Below are positions 53,199 through 63,746 of a stretch of DNA of 64,000 nt, piece after piece. The stretch is from Hydrogenophaga intermedia (GTDB lineage Bacteria; Pseudomonadota; Gammaproteobacteria; Burkholderiales; Burkholderiaceae_C): positions 108,613 to 172,612 of the forward strand of contig NZ_CCAE010000005.1 in assembly GCF_000723405.1 (NCBI RefSeq). Direction: 5' to 3'. The notes beneath the pieces are model-generated. The model was not told where the DNA came from. It did not search any database and saw nothing but the letters and a program-made list of their open reading frames with translations. How positions within the stretch are numbered: the stretch's first letter is position 1; each line of letters begins with the position of its first letter. Position numbers and translations under genes: made by a program.

Positions 53199-53801
53199 TC
53201 AGTGCACCAGCAGTCCCTGCGCCCAGCGCGGCAAGGGGTCCAGCGTGAAGGTGGGCACACCCCGGCGCAGGCGCGCCACCAGCCGCGGCGGCACGATGTC
53301 CTGCCCGCGCCTGGCCGTGGTATCGAACAACAGGCTCAGATCGGCCAGCGGCACGGCCTGTGCCAGGTGTTCAAGCGTGCGCGGGTAGCGCGCCAGGATG
53401 CGGTCCGCCGGCACCGTGTGCCCGCCCTGCTCCACGCGCTGCGCCACACGGTCGGGCAACTGCTTCGGGTCGTCCACGCACACCACCAGCAGCACCACCT
53501 GGAAGCCCGCCGCACGGGCCGCGCGCATCAGCTCCACCTTGGAGGGATGGGAGAACACCGTCTCGCTCACGAAGGACTGGCCGGCGTGCAGCAGTTGCTC
53601 GCGCCGCGCGTCGGCCCACCGGCGCGCCTCGGTGGAGCGCTGTCGCGCATCGCTGATGTGGCCGAGCGCGCTGGCTTCGTGCAGGTCGGCGTTGACGAAT
53701 TCGATGTCGGCCGGGATGAGGCCCGAGGCCACGGCCGAGCGGTACAGCGTGGACTTGCCCGCGCCGTTGGGCCCGGCGAGCAGGTAGAAGACCGGGCTCA
53801 A
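53199..53801 (-). CDS. Zeta-toxin-family kinase
   Basis: A 200-residue P-loop protein. GPNGAGKST at 10-18 is Walker A. FVNADLHEA follows the second strand, SFVSETVFSHPSKVELMRAARAAGFQV and RVAQRVEQGGHTVPADRILARYPRTL are the hallmarks of chromosomal zeta proteins, which phosphorylate UDP-N-acetylglucosamine-type sugars in the studied cases. Its start overlaps the stop of a ParD-like antitoxin gene (ATGA), the classical toxin-antitoxin layout with antitoxin first. The usual epsilon/PezA antitoxin is absent. Confidence 0.85.
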   Translation of the reverse strand: MSPVFYLLAGPNGAGKSTLYRSAVASGLIPADIEFVNADLHEASALGHISDARQRSTEARRWADARREQLLHAGQSFVSETVFSHPSKVELMRAARAAGFQVVLLVVCVDDPKQLPDRVAQRVEQGGHTVPADRILARYPRTLEHLAQAVPLADLSLLFDTTARRGQDIVPPRLVARLRRGVPTFTLDPLPRWAQGLLVH

Positions 53802-54148
53802 GCCGCGCGGCGCGCCCGGGTCGAGGTGGCGGCAGGCACCCGTCGGCGATCGGCCTGCACCGTCTGGCGCACGGCCTGCGCCAGGCCACCGCTGTCAGCC
53901 GCTTCGGCGAAGCGGGCCTCGATCGCGTCAAGGTTCGCTTGGTCCTGGGCCTGGGCGTCGTAGCGGGCGATGGCTTCGCGCGCCTCCAGCACGGTGAGGC
54001 CGGTTTCCTCGGTGATCTGGCCCAGCGTGGCCCAGTACTCGATCTGGCCGGCCACCGAGCGGCGCTGCGCCTCGGCGGCGCGGCGTGCCTGATCGACCAG
54101 GCTGGCGGGCAATTTGACCGAAGAGAAGTTGGGCGACGGGGAAGACAT
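53798..54148 (-). CDS. ParD-like antitoxin
   Basis: A 116-residue protein. The N-terminal third (FSSVKLPASLVDQARRAAEAQRRSVAGQIEYWATLG) is a ribbon-helix-helix of the ParD-like type. TEETGLTVLEAREAIARYDAQ and an Arg/Ala-rich tail follow, probably wrapping the toxin. ATG 54148 is chosen as directly before the ribbon strand; ATG 54160 is possible. Coupling to the zeta-toxin gene implies it neutralises that toxin and represses the operon. The AT-rich TATGGCGCATTTTGCGCCATA at about 54175-54195 is palindromic and is the likely operator. Confidence 0.8.
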   Translation of the reverse strand: MSSPSPNFSSVKLPASLVDQARRAAEAQRRSVAGQIEYWATLGQITEETGLTVLEAREAIARYDAQAQDQANLDAIEARFAEAADSGGLAQAVRQTVQADRRRVPAATSTRARRAA

Positions 54149-54173
54149 GGCGGGCTCCATCACAGCAGCGTCA

Positions 54174-54194
54174 ATATGGCGCATTTTGCGCCAT
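54174..54194. promoter_or_regulatory. Palindrome upstream of the antitoxin gene, likely autoregulatory operator
   Basis: TATGGCGCA and TGCGCCATA are perfect inverted arms around TTT, lying about 26 bases upstream of the ParD-like ATG and about 56 bases from the divergent gene at 54250. Ribbon-helix-helix antitoxins bind such sites to repress their own operon. Confidence 0.6.
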
Positions 54195-54249
54195 AAAGTC
54201 TCGGCTCGCAAGGCCGACAATCCTTGAGCGATCACCCCGCCCGAAGGCC

Positions 54250-54924
54250 ATGAAGAAGCAAGGCACCATCGTTCACTGGGACGCCGAGCGCGCGTCCGGT
54301 TTCATCCGCAGCCCCGACACCGCCGCCGAGGTGTATTTCCACCTGCGCGACTACGAGGGCCCGCACCCCATCGCGCCCGGCACGTCGGTGGTCTACGAGG
54401 AGATCGTCATCGGCGGCAAGGGGCCGCGCGCCCTGTCGATCAAGCTGCCGCCGCCTCCGCCCCTGCGCGAGGCCGGCGCGCCCGCCCAGCCGGCGTCTGA
54501 ACCAGTGCTGGCCGCGGCGGGCGTGTCCAAGGCCCAGCGCTGGCGCGAGGCGCGCGCGCAGCGCCGCCAGACCCAGGTGGCCCTGGGCCTGCTGGGCGGC
54601 TGGCTGCTGCTGTGGCTCATCGGCATCGGCTTCGGCCGCTTTCCCTGGGTGGTGCTCACCGGCGTGGTGCTGGTGAACATCGCCACCTTCTTCCTGTACT
54701 GGCGCGACCAGCACGTGATGACCGAGGGCGGCGCGCCCTGGCCCATCGAGCACCTGCACGCGGCGGCGGCGCTGGGCGGCTGGCCCGCGGCCTGGCTGGC
54801 GCAGCGGTCGCTGCAGCACCGGCTGGACGAGAAGCGCTTTCAGCAGACCTTCATCGCTTGCGCGGCGTTCAACGTGCTGGCCTTGCTGGCCTGGGTGACG
54901 TGGCCGCTGTTCGCTGGCGGCTGA
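54250..54924 (+). CDS. Cold-shock-domain/DUF1294 membrane protein
   Basis: A 224-residue fusion. Residues 1 to about 65 are a cold-shock-like OB fold ([31 protein letters not shown]). A proline-rich linker follows ([11 protein letters not shown]). The rest, about 115-222, is DUF1294 with three or four membrane segments ([53 protein letters not shown]). The fusion is widespread in proteobacteria; its role is not known to me, and an RNA- or DNA-binding face at the membrane is plausible. It is divergent from the toxin-antitoxin genes. Confidence 0.9.
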   Translation: MKKQGTIVHWDAERASGFIRSPDTAAEVYFHLRDYEGPHPIAPGTSVVYEEIVIGGKGPRALSIKLPPPPPLREAGAPAQPASEPVLAAAGVSKAQRWREARAQRRQTQVALGLLGGWLLLWLIGIGFGRFPWVVLTGVVLVNIATFFLYWRDQHVMTEGGAPWPIEHLHAAAALGGWPAAWLAQRSLQHRLDEKRFQQTFIACAAFNVLALLAWVTWPLFAGG

Positions 54925-54945
54925 TCACCCTTCCCTGCAGCGCGC

Positions 54946-57273
<2,328 letters not shown>

Positions 57274-57394
57274 GGGTGGGCGCGGACCCATGGGGGGAAC
57301 GGCGAAGGGCGCGATTTTACCGGCGCCCCCTCTTTCGTGCCGGTCCCGGCCCATCACCGCACGAACGGGCCGGGCATGGAGCGTCCAAGCCGTC

Positions 57395-57976
57395 TCAGGA
57401 CTTGAGCTTCCAGTCGGGCACGTTGGCCGGCATGGAGCGCTGCTGGCCGCGGCTCTCCAGCCGCTGAGCGGCCAGGCGCGCGGTGAGCTTGAGCTTGCTC
57501 AGGTCCTCGGGATTGGGCTGGCCGTGGGGCTCGAAGCTGAAGCAGCACAGGGTGCCGTAGACCTCGCCATTGGAGAGCACCAACGGCGTGCTGATGTGCG
57601 TGCCGATGGGAAACGGCAGGCCTTCGAGCAGCGGGGCCGCGGCCGGATCGCGCTTCGCGTCGGCGATGTATTGCGGCAGACGGCGATCCACCACGCGCTG
57701 GCACCAGCTCTCTTCCAGTGGCGCGCCCTCGCCTTCGGCGATCACGTTCACGCCGGGCGATTGCTCGACGCGGCGAAATACGCGCTGTCCGTCGACGAAT
57801 TCGGAGACGAAGACCACATCCATATGCAAGCGCTCGCGCAGCAGGCGAAGCACTTCGCCAATGGAATGATCCAGCTCCACGTCGCTTTGATCGGACGTGG
57901 CCACCAGCAGTTCGGACACCTGCACGTCAATGGAGTCGGGACCGAAGTCCGTGGGGGCGAAGAGATTGCGTTTCAT
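57395..57976 (-). CDS. GAF-domain protein
   Basis: A 193-residue protein consisting of one GAF domain (about 30-180): [68 protein letters not shown]. No output domain is attached. GAF domains bind cyclic nucleotides, bilins, heme or small molecules, so it may be a stand-alone sensor. It lies between the YgiQ gene and the MarR operon on the same strand. Confidence 0.88.
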   Translation of the reverse strand: MKRNLFAPTDFGPDSIDVQVSELLVATSDQSDVELDHSIGEVLRLLRERLHMDVVFVSEFVDGQRVFRRVEQSPGVNVIAEGEGAPLEESWCQRVVDRRLPQYIADAKRDPAAAPLLEGLPFPIGTHISTPLVLSNGEVYGTLCCFSFEPHGQPNPEDLSKLKLTARLAAQRLESRGQQRSMPANVPDWKLKS

Positions 57977-58003
57977 GCGCCGTTTATAGCGACGAAGCGC
58001 GTA

Positions 58004-58465
58004 TCAGTGTGTTTCGCAGCCACCCGCCGAATGCGCGATCAGCCGGTCCACCAACGCCAGGAGTTGCCGCCGCTCCGCCGCACTCAGGCAGCCCATGATC
58101 TCGCGGTTGCGCCGGTCGATCAGGCGCAGGGCCCGTGCATGCAGCGCGCGCCCGGAGCGCGACAGGCGCAGCACCACGGCGCGCGCATCCGTCTCGCTGG
58201 GCGCCTTGATGGCGCTGCCGCGTTCCACCAGCATCTGCGCGGCGCGGCTGGCCTGCGCCTTGTCCAGGTGAGCGTGCGCGGCCAGGTCGTTCACCGACAG
58301 TGGTTCGAAAGAGCCGATGGCGGCAAGCGCGCGCGCCTCGGCCACACCCAGGCCCAGTTCGTTCGCGTAGGCGGCGGCGGTGGCGGCGTCGGTGAGCTTG
58401 CCCAGGCGGTGCAGGCGCCAGCTGAGCTGCTGTTCCAGCGGCAGGGGGGTGGTCTCAGTAGCCAT
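58004..58465 (-). CDS. MarR-family transcription regulator
   Basis: A 153-residue winged-helix protein. LSVNDLAAHAHLDKAQASRAAQMLVERG at about 56-83 is the recognition unit, and SETDARAVVLRLSRSGRAL the wing. It is the last gene of a leftward operon, overlapping the DUF2783-like gene by 11 bases. A perfect inverted repeat at 60256-60269 in front of the operon has MarR-site features, so it probably represses the hydroxylase genes, and perhaps the divergent crotonase, until an aromatic ligand appears. Confidence 0.9.
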   Translation of the reverse strand: MATETTPLPLEQQLSWRLHRLGKLTDAATAAAYANELGLGVAEARALAAIGSFEPLSVNDLAAHAHLDKAQASRAAQMLVERGSAIKAPSETDARAVVLRLSRSGRALHARALRLIDRRNREIMGCLSAAERRQLLALVDRLIAHSAGGCETH

Positions 58466-58652
58466 GCAGGGGCTCCCGCAGGCAGCGCTCGCGCGCCTGC
58501 TCGATCAGGGGCAGCGCCTGCGCGGCGCCCTCCAGCCGGCTCAGCAGCGACAGGCTCAGCATGGCCAGCAGCAGCGGCGACTGCGCCTCGCCCACCTCGC
58601 CCATGGCGCGGCACAGCGCGGTGTATGTCGTGTCGAGGTCGGCGTCGGTCAT
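58455..58652 (-). CDS. Small DUF2783-like protein
   Basis: A 65-residue helical protein (TDADLDTTYTALCRAMGEVG, then SPLLLAMLSLSLLSRLEGAA). Size and context match the DUF2783 family, short proteins encoded directly after FAD-dependent aromatic hydroxylases; this assignment is by eye. The ATG overlaps the hydroxylase stop (ATGA), and the stop overlaps the MarR start. It is probably an accessory subunit of the hydroxylase. Easily missed because of its size. Confidence 0.75.
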   Translation of the reverse strand: MTDADLDTTYTALCRAMGEVGEAQSPLLLAMLSLSLLSRLEGAAQALPLIEQARERCLREPLHGY

Positions 58653-60241
58653 TCCGTTACTCCAGTGGCTTGCAGGGCCGCGCGCAGGGGCGCGGAGTCC
58701 AGGCCGTGCCAGCGGCCCAGCACGTAGCCGTCGGGGCGCACCAGCACCAGGGCGGGCTCGCCTGGCGAATGCAGACCATAACGCCGCCAGGCCTGGCCGT
58801 GCGGGTCGGTACCGGGGGTGATCTGCAGCGGCTGCACGCCGGGCGGCAGGCCACCCAAGGGCGCGCCGTTGAACGCCAGCGCGACGAAGCCGTGCCCGAA
58901 GCGGGTGCTGAGGTGGAACGGCTGGCCTTGCGCGTCGCGCGACAACGCCTCTGGCGCGGGCGCGCCGGGTGCGGCCAGTGCGCTCGCCCATGCGCCCGAT
59001 GGGCCCGATTCGCCCGACTCGCCGCCATTGAGCGGTGAGTCCGTGTAGCCGATGGCCGAGGACTGGCGCGGGTTGATCAGCGGGCGCACGGCCTCGTCGT
59101 CCTGCGCCAGGCGCAGCGCGGCCTCGCGCATCAGGCGAAAGGCGAAGTCCGGCGGCGCCATGAACTCGGTGCTCTTGGCGCCGTAGGCGATGTTTTCGCG
59201 CGTGGCGTGCACGCGCTCCACGCTGTAGCTGTCCAGCAGCGCCTCGGGCGACTCGCCGCGCAGCACGCGTGCGAGCTTCCAGGCCAGGTTGCCGGCGTCA
59301 TCAAGGCCCGAGTTGAGCCCGCGCACACCGAAGATGGGCACCAGGTGGGCGGCGTCACCCGCGAAGAACACGCGGCCATGGCGATAGCTGGGCAGCGTGA
59401 GGCACTTGGCGTTGTAGATGGAGATCCACAGCGGCTCCCAGGGCTCGGTCTCGCCAATCATCTCGAGGTGGCTGCGCACGCGCGGCAGCACGTTCTCGGG
59501 CTTCACGGCCTCGGCCGGGTCCTCGTCGTCGCGGATCTGGTAATCGATGCGCCAGACGTCGTCGGGCTGGCGGTGCATGAGGATGGTGGAGCCGGGGTTG
59601 GACGGCGGGTCGAACCAGGCCAGCCGCTCTACCGGGCGGCGCGTCTTCTGGCGGATGTCGACGATGACATAGCGGCCTTCGTACTGCGTGCCCTCGAGCT
59701 GCAGGCCGAGCTGCTCGCGCACGGTGCTGCGCCCGCCGTCGCAGGCCACCAGCCAGTCGGCGCGCACGGTGCGCGTGCCCTGAGGCGTGTCGATCTCGAC
59801 GAGCACGTCGTGCTCGCGCGTCTGCACGGTCCGCACGCGTTCGCCCCAGTGCACCGCCGCGCCGTCACCGATGGCGCGGTGCGCGTACTCCTCGATGTAG
59901 AACTGCTGGATGTTCACCATGGGCGCGAAGCGCTGCGTGGGCTCACTGGGCATCTCGAAGCGCAGCACCTCGGCCTGGCGGAAGTGGCTGCGCCCGGCCG
60001 TCCAGCCCAGGCCCTTGTTCACCAGCGGCGCATCGGCCCCCACCCAGCCCAGGATTTCCTGCGAGCGGCGCGAGATGCAGATGGCGCGGCTGCCCGTGCA
60101 GTAGCCCTCGTCGGCCTCGATCACCTGGCTGCGCACGCCCTGGCGCGCCAGCAGCGCCGCCAGCGTGAGGCCCACCGGGCCGCCACCGGCGATGAGCACC
60201 GGCACGTGTTCTTCTGTCGCTGGGTCGGTCGCTGCGTTCAT
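58649..60241 (-). CDS. FAD-dependent aromatic hydroxylase (MhpA/PheA-like)
   Basis: A 530-residue class A flavoprotein monooxygenase. VLIAGGGPVGLTLAALLARQG at about 15-35 binds FAD, the middle DG motif is in ADWLVACDGGRSTVREQLG, and GRVFFAGDAAHLVPIFGVRGLNSGLDDAGNLAWKL at about 290-325 closes the site. A C-terminal thioredoxin-like tail follows (RYGLHSPGEPALVLVRPDGYVLGRW). Layout and length match 3-(3-hydroxyphenyl)propionate or phenol-type hydroxylases. It is the first gene of the MarR-controlled operon. The exact aromatic substrate is unknown. Confidence 0.9.
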   Translation of the reverse strand: MNAATDPATEEHVPVLIAGGGPVGLTLAALLARQGVRSQVIEADEGYCTGSRAICISRRSQEILGWVGADAPLVNKGLGWTAGRSHFRQAEVLRFEMPSEPTQRFAPMVNIQQFYIEEYAHRAIGDGAAVHWGERVRTVQTREHDVLVEIDTPQGTRTVRADWLVACDGGRSTVREQLGLQLEGTQYEGRYVIVDIRQKTRRPVERLAWFDPPSNPGSTILMHRQPDDVWRIDYQIRDDEDPAEAVKPENVLPRVRSHLEMIGETEPWEPLWISIYNAKCLTLPSYRHGRVFFAGDAAHLVPIFGVRGLNSGLDDAGNLAWKLARVLRGESPEALLDSYSVERVHATRENIAYGAKSTEFMAPPDFAFRLMREAALRLAQDDEAVRPLINPRQSSAIGYTDSPLNGGESGESGPSGAWASALAAPGAPAPEALSRDAQGQPFHLSTRFGHGFVALAFNGAPLGGLPPGVQPLQITPGTDPHGQAWRRYGLHSPGEPALVLVRPDGYVLGRWHGLDSAPLRAALQATGVTE

Positions 60242-60255
60242 GTCTCCACCATTTG

Positions 60256-60269
60256 GTTGCGAGCGCAAC
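60256..60269. promoter_or_regulatory. MarR-type operator before the hydroxylase operon
   Basis: GTTGCG (60256-60261) and CGCAAC (60264-60269) are perfect inverted copies around AG, 15 bp upstream of the hydroxylase ATG and next to an ACTATAT stretch. Repeats of the TTGCG...CGCAA kind are common MarR-family sites. Confidence 0.65.
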
Positions 60270-60342
60270 TATATCGCCTGCGCGACTTCGCGCCAGCACC
60301 ACCCGTCGATAAGATGGATTCACCACAACGAAGGAGACAGCC

Positions 60343-61251
60343 ATGCCGAGTTTCAATACCCTGCGCATCGACCAGGACGCCAGCAACCCGCGCGTGGCGC
60401 GCCTGCTGCTCAACCGACCCGAACGCCTCAACGCCATCAACGACGACACGCCACGCGAGATCCGCGCCGCCGTGGAATGGGCCAACACCAACGACGAGGT
60501 GCACGTCATCCTGGTCGAGGGCGCCGGCAAGGGCTTCTGCGGCGGCTACGACCTGTCCCATTTCGGCGAAGGCGACATCGACCACCCCTGTCAGCAGGAA
60601 CGCCACCCCTGGGACCCGCTGGACGACTACGCCTTCATGAAGCGCAACACCGAGGACTTCATGAGCCTGTGGCGCAGCCCCAAGCCCACCATCGCCAAGG
60701 TGCACGGTGCGGCCGTGGCCGGCGGCAGCGACATCGCCCTGTGCTGCGACCTGCTGGTAATGGCCGAGGACGCGCGCATCGGCTACATGCCCACGCGCGT
60801 GTGGGGCTGCCCCACCACCGCCATGTGGACCTACCGCCTGGGACCCACGCGCGCCAAGCAGCTCATGTTCACGGGCGACGTGATCGATGGCCGCACCGCC
60901 GCCGACTGGGGCCTGGCCAACGAGGCCGTGCCGCGCGACGAACTGGACGCTCGCGCCCTGGCGCTGGCTGAGCGCATTGCGGGCGTGCCGCGCTCGCACC
61001 TGGCCATGCACAAGATGGTGGTCAACCAGGTGCTGCTGACCATGGGGCTGGAGCAGACGCAGTCGCTGGCCACGCTGTTCGACGGGATCACGCGCCACAA
61101 CCCTGAGGGCCTGTGGTTCCGCCGCTTTGCGCAGGAGCAGGGCTTCAAGGCCGCCGTGCAGTGGCGCGACAGCGGTCGGCCGATTCCGGAAGGCGACGAG
61201 GCCCGTGCCTTGGTCCGCGAGATCGAGGACCGCCGGCGCACCAACCGCTGA
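60343..61251 (+). CDS. Crotonase/enoyl-CoA hydratase family protein
   Basis: A 302-residue crotonase, about 40 residues longer than the norm. [36 protein letters not shown] at about 63-81 and [19 protein letters not shown] at about 125-143 give the fold and oxyanion hole. The inserted segment around 85-110 ([22 protein letters not shown]) is unusual. AAGGAGACAGCC precedes the ATG. It is divergent from the MarR-controlled hydroxylase and may share its control; substrate unknown. Confidence 0.88.
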   Translation: MPSFNTLRIDQDASNPRVARLLLNRPERLNAINDDTPREIRAAVEWANTNDEVHVILVEGAGKGFCGGYDLSHFGEGDIDHPCQQERHPWDPLDDYAFMKRNTEDFMSLWRSPKPTIAKVHGAAVAGGSDIALCCDLLVMAEDARIGYMPTRVWGCPTTAMWTYRLGPTRAKQLMFTGDVIDGRTAADWGLANEAVPRDELDARALALAERIAGVPRSHLAMHKMVVNQVLLTMGLEQTQSLATLFDGITRHNPEGLWFRRFAQEQGFKAAVQWRDSGRPIPEGDEARALVREIEDRRRTNR

Positions 61252-61364
61252 GGACCGTTCGTCGCCCGTTCATCTCGAAACAGGTCTTACCGGACGGGCG
61301 CGAATGTAAAGGCCATGCGTGCCTAGCATGCGGGCTTCTGCCCACTACACCTCAGGAGAAACGC

Positions 61365-61925
61365 ATGGCACTGCACTTCGGCAAACGCGACAACGAGCCT
61401 TCCCGCCCCCTTGGCAGCGGGGGCATGGCCACACCGCGCAACACGGCTTACGGTCAATCACAGACTTCCCAGAACAGCACCCCCGTGGCCCCCCAGGAGA
61501 CCGAAGTGAAACCCACCACCAGCACCGTGCCCGCCACCACCCCCGAAGGCGGCAGCAAGCTCACCGTCGGCCCCAACATCAAACTCAAGGGCGTGGAAAT
61601 CACCGACTGCGACACGCTGGTGGTCGAAGGCACGGTCGAGGCGACCATGGACTCGCGCGTGATCCAGATCGCGCAGCAAGGCGCCTTCAAGGGCTCGTGC
61701 GAGGTCGACCTGGCCGAGATCTACGGCACCATCGACGGAAACCTCACGGTGCGCCAGAAGCTGGTGATCCACGCCACCGGCAAGGTCACCGGTCGCATCC
61801 GCTACGGCAAGATCGTCATCGAGGAAGGCGGTCAGCTCTCGGGCGACGTCGAGTGCGCCGCCAACGGCGCGGCCAAGGCGCAGTCCTCGTCGGGCGCCAA
61901 GCCTTCGATGCAACTGGCGGCCTGA
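61365..61925 (+). CDS. Bactofilin (polymer-forming cytoskeletal protein)
   Basis: A 186-residue bactofilin. A disordered, Thr/Pro-rich N terminus (about 1-65) is followed by the right-handed beta-helix core (LTVGPNIKLKGVEITDCDTLVVEGTVEA, IDGNLTVRQKLVIHATGKVTGRIRYGKIVIEEGGQLSGDV) and a short disordered tail. Bactofilins polymerise without nucleotide and organise cell envelope or surface structures. TCAGGAGAAACGC precedes the ATG. It lies 80 bases upstream of the gspA gene on the same strand. Confidence 0.93.
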   Translation: MALHFGKRDNEPSRPLGSGGMATPRNTAYGQSQTSQNSTPVAPQETEVKPTTSTVPATTPEGGSKLTVGPNIKLKGVEITDCDTLVVEGTVEATMDSRVIQIAQQGAFKGSCEVDLAEIYGTIDGNLTVRQKLVIHATGKVTGRIRYGKIVIEEGGQLSGDVECAANGAAKAQSSSGAKPSMQLAA

Positions 61926-62005
61926 CAGCCCGCGGTCTGAGGCTTCCCTGACCACCCCGGCGGGCGGTTTGCCCGCCCCTGTGGGCCCCGGTATGCTCGG
62001 GCCCC

Positions 62006-63739
62006 ATGTACGCCGAGTTCTTCGGGCTCCAGCACGACCCGTTTTCGATCGCGCCCGACCCCCGTTACCTGTTCATGAGCGAGCGCCACCGCGAGGCGCT
62101 CGCTCATTTGCTCTATGGCGTGCGCGGCGGCGGCGGCTTCGTGCTGCTCAGCGGCGAGATCGGCGCCGGCAAGACCACCATCTGCCGCTGCTTCCTGGAG
62201 CAGGTTCCCGAGAATTGCAACGTCGCGTACATCTTCAATCCGCGACTGACGGTGGCGGACCTGCTGAAGTCCATCTGCCGCGAGTTCCGCATCGAGGTGA
62301 AGCACGAGGGCATGGGCCCGGCCACGGTGCACGACCACCTCGACCCGCTCAACGAGTTCCTGCTGGCCAGCCACGCGCGCGGTGAGCGCAACCTGCTCAT
62401 CATCGACGAGGCACAGAACCTCACGCCGCACGTGCTGGAGCAGTTGCGCCTGCTCACCAACCTCGAAACCAGTGAACGCAAGCTGCTGCAGATCATCCTG
62501 ATCGGCCAGCCGGAGCTGCGCGCCATCGTGGCGAGGCCCGAGCTGGAGCAGTTGGCCCAGCGCGTGATCGCGCGCTTTCACCTCGACGCGCTGGACGCCG
62601 CCGAGACGCGCGAGTACATCCAGCACCGCCTGCAGGTGGCCGGCCTCAAGGGCCCTCTGCCCTTCGCGCCCGCCGCCATCGAGCGCATCCACGAACTCTC
62701 GCGCGGCGTGCCGCGCCGCATCAACCTGCTGTGCGACCGCGCCCTGCTCGGCGCCTACGCGGGCGGCCAGAACCGCGTGGAGCGCGCGGTGGTGGACAAG
62801 GCGGCCAGCGAGGTGTTTGACGGCGATAGCACCATCCCAGCGCCCCGGCGCGCCGCGCCGGCGGGCACCGCTCGCGCCAGCGGCCTCGGCACCGTGGGCA
62901 TGGGCGTGCTGGCCGGGGCCGTCGTGGGCGCGCTGGTCGCGGCGGCGGTGCTGTGGTTCTGGCTGCAGCGCCCGGGTGTGGCGCCAGTGGCCGCCGGCGG
63001 CCAGCCGGCTGCCGCCGTCTCTGCCGATGTCACCAACGCCCAAGAGACCACGCCCGCCCCCGCCGCGAGCACACCGCCACCGGCCCCGGTGGCCCAGGCC
63101 GAGCCGACGCCCGCCACCACCGACGCACCTGCCGCTCCCGCAGCGGGATGGCCCGGCGCGGACGCGCTCATCACCGCCGAAGCCGATGCCTGGCGCGAAC
63201 TGGCTCCGCTGTGGGGCGCGACCCTGGATGGCGCCGACCCTTGCGAGCAGGCGCTCGACACCGGCCTGCAGTGCTACCGCACCACGCGCATGACCCTCCA
63301 TGGGCTGCGCCAGCTCGACCGCCCCGGCATCCTGAACCTGCGCCTGCCCGATGGCGCCAGCGGCCGGCTGCTGCTGACTGCGCTGGATGAGGACAGCGCG
63401 GTGGTGACGCGCGGCGAACGGCGCTGGCGCGTGCCCCTGGGCGAACTGGCCGACGCCTGGCGCGGCGAGTACGCCACCCTCTGGCGCCTGCCCCCGGGCC
63501 AGTCGGGCCGCCTCGCCGACGGCCGCGATGGCCCAGCCGGGCGCTGGCTGAACGAGCGCATCGTGGCGCTGCAGGCGGCGGGCAGCGTGCCCGCCTCGGG
63601 CGTCGGCCTGGCCGCGCGCCTGGCGGCCTTCCAGCGCTCGCGCGGCATCGAGGCCGGCGGCCCGGCCGGGCCGGTCACTTTCATGCAGATCAACCTGGCC
63701 AGCGGGGTGGATGAGCCCCGGCTGCTGCCGCGCTCCTGA
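62006..63739 (+). CDS. gspA: GspA/ExeA-type AAA ATPase of type II secretion assembly
   Basis: A 577-residue inner-membrane ATPase. The cytoplasmic AAA domain has Walker A GEIGAGKTT at about 50-58 and Walker B LLIIDEAQNL near 130. One membrane segment lies at about 292-316 (GMGVLAGAVVGALVAAAVLWFW), followed by a Pro/Ala-rich linker. The periplasmic part contains a degenerate C39-peptidase-like region (LQCYRTTRMTLHGLRQLDRPGIL) and a peptidoglycan-binding repeat (LAARLAAFQRSRGIEAGGPAGP). In Aeromonas, ExeA with ExeB helps place the secretin through the cell wall. The next gene encodes GspB. Confidence 0.92.
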   Translation: MYAEFFGLQHDPFSIAPDPRYLFMSERHREALAHLLYGVRGGGGFVLLSGEIGAGKTTICRCFLEQVPENCNVAYIFNPRLTVADLLKSICREFRIEVKHEGMGPATVHDHLDPLNEFLLASHARGERNLLIIDEAQNLTPHVLEQLRLLTNLETSERKLLQIILIGQPELRAIVARPELEQLAQRVIARFHLDALDAAETREYIQHRLQVAGLKGPLPFAPAAIERIHELSRGVPRRINLLCDRALLGAYAGGQNRVERAVVDKAASEVFDGDSTIPAPRRAAPAGTARASGLGTVGMGVLAGAVVGALVAAAVLWFWLQRPGVAPVAAGGQPAAAVSADVTNAQETTPAPAASTPPPAPVAQAEPTPATTDAPAAPAAGWPGADALITAEADAWRELAPLWGATLDGADPCEQALDTGLQCYRTTRMTLHGLRQLDRPGILNLRLPDGASGRLLLTALDEDSAVVTRGERRWRVPLGELADAWRGEYATLWRLPPGQSGRLADGRDGPAGRWLNERIVALQAAGSVPASGVGLAARLAAFQRSRGIEAGGPAGPVTFMQINLASGVDEPRLLPRS

Positions 63740-63746
63740 GACCGCG

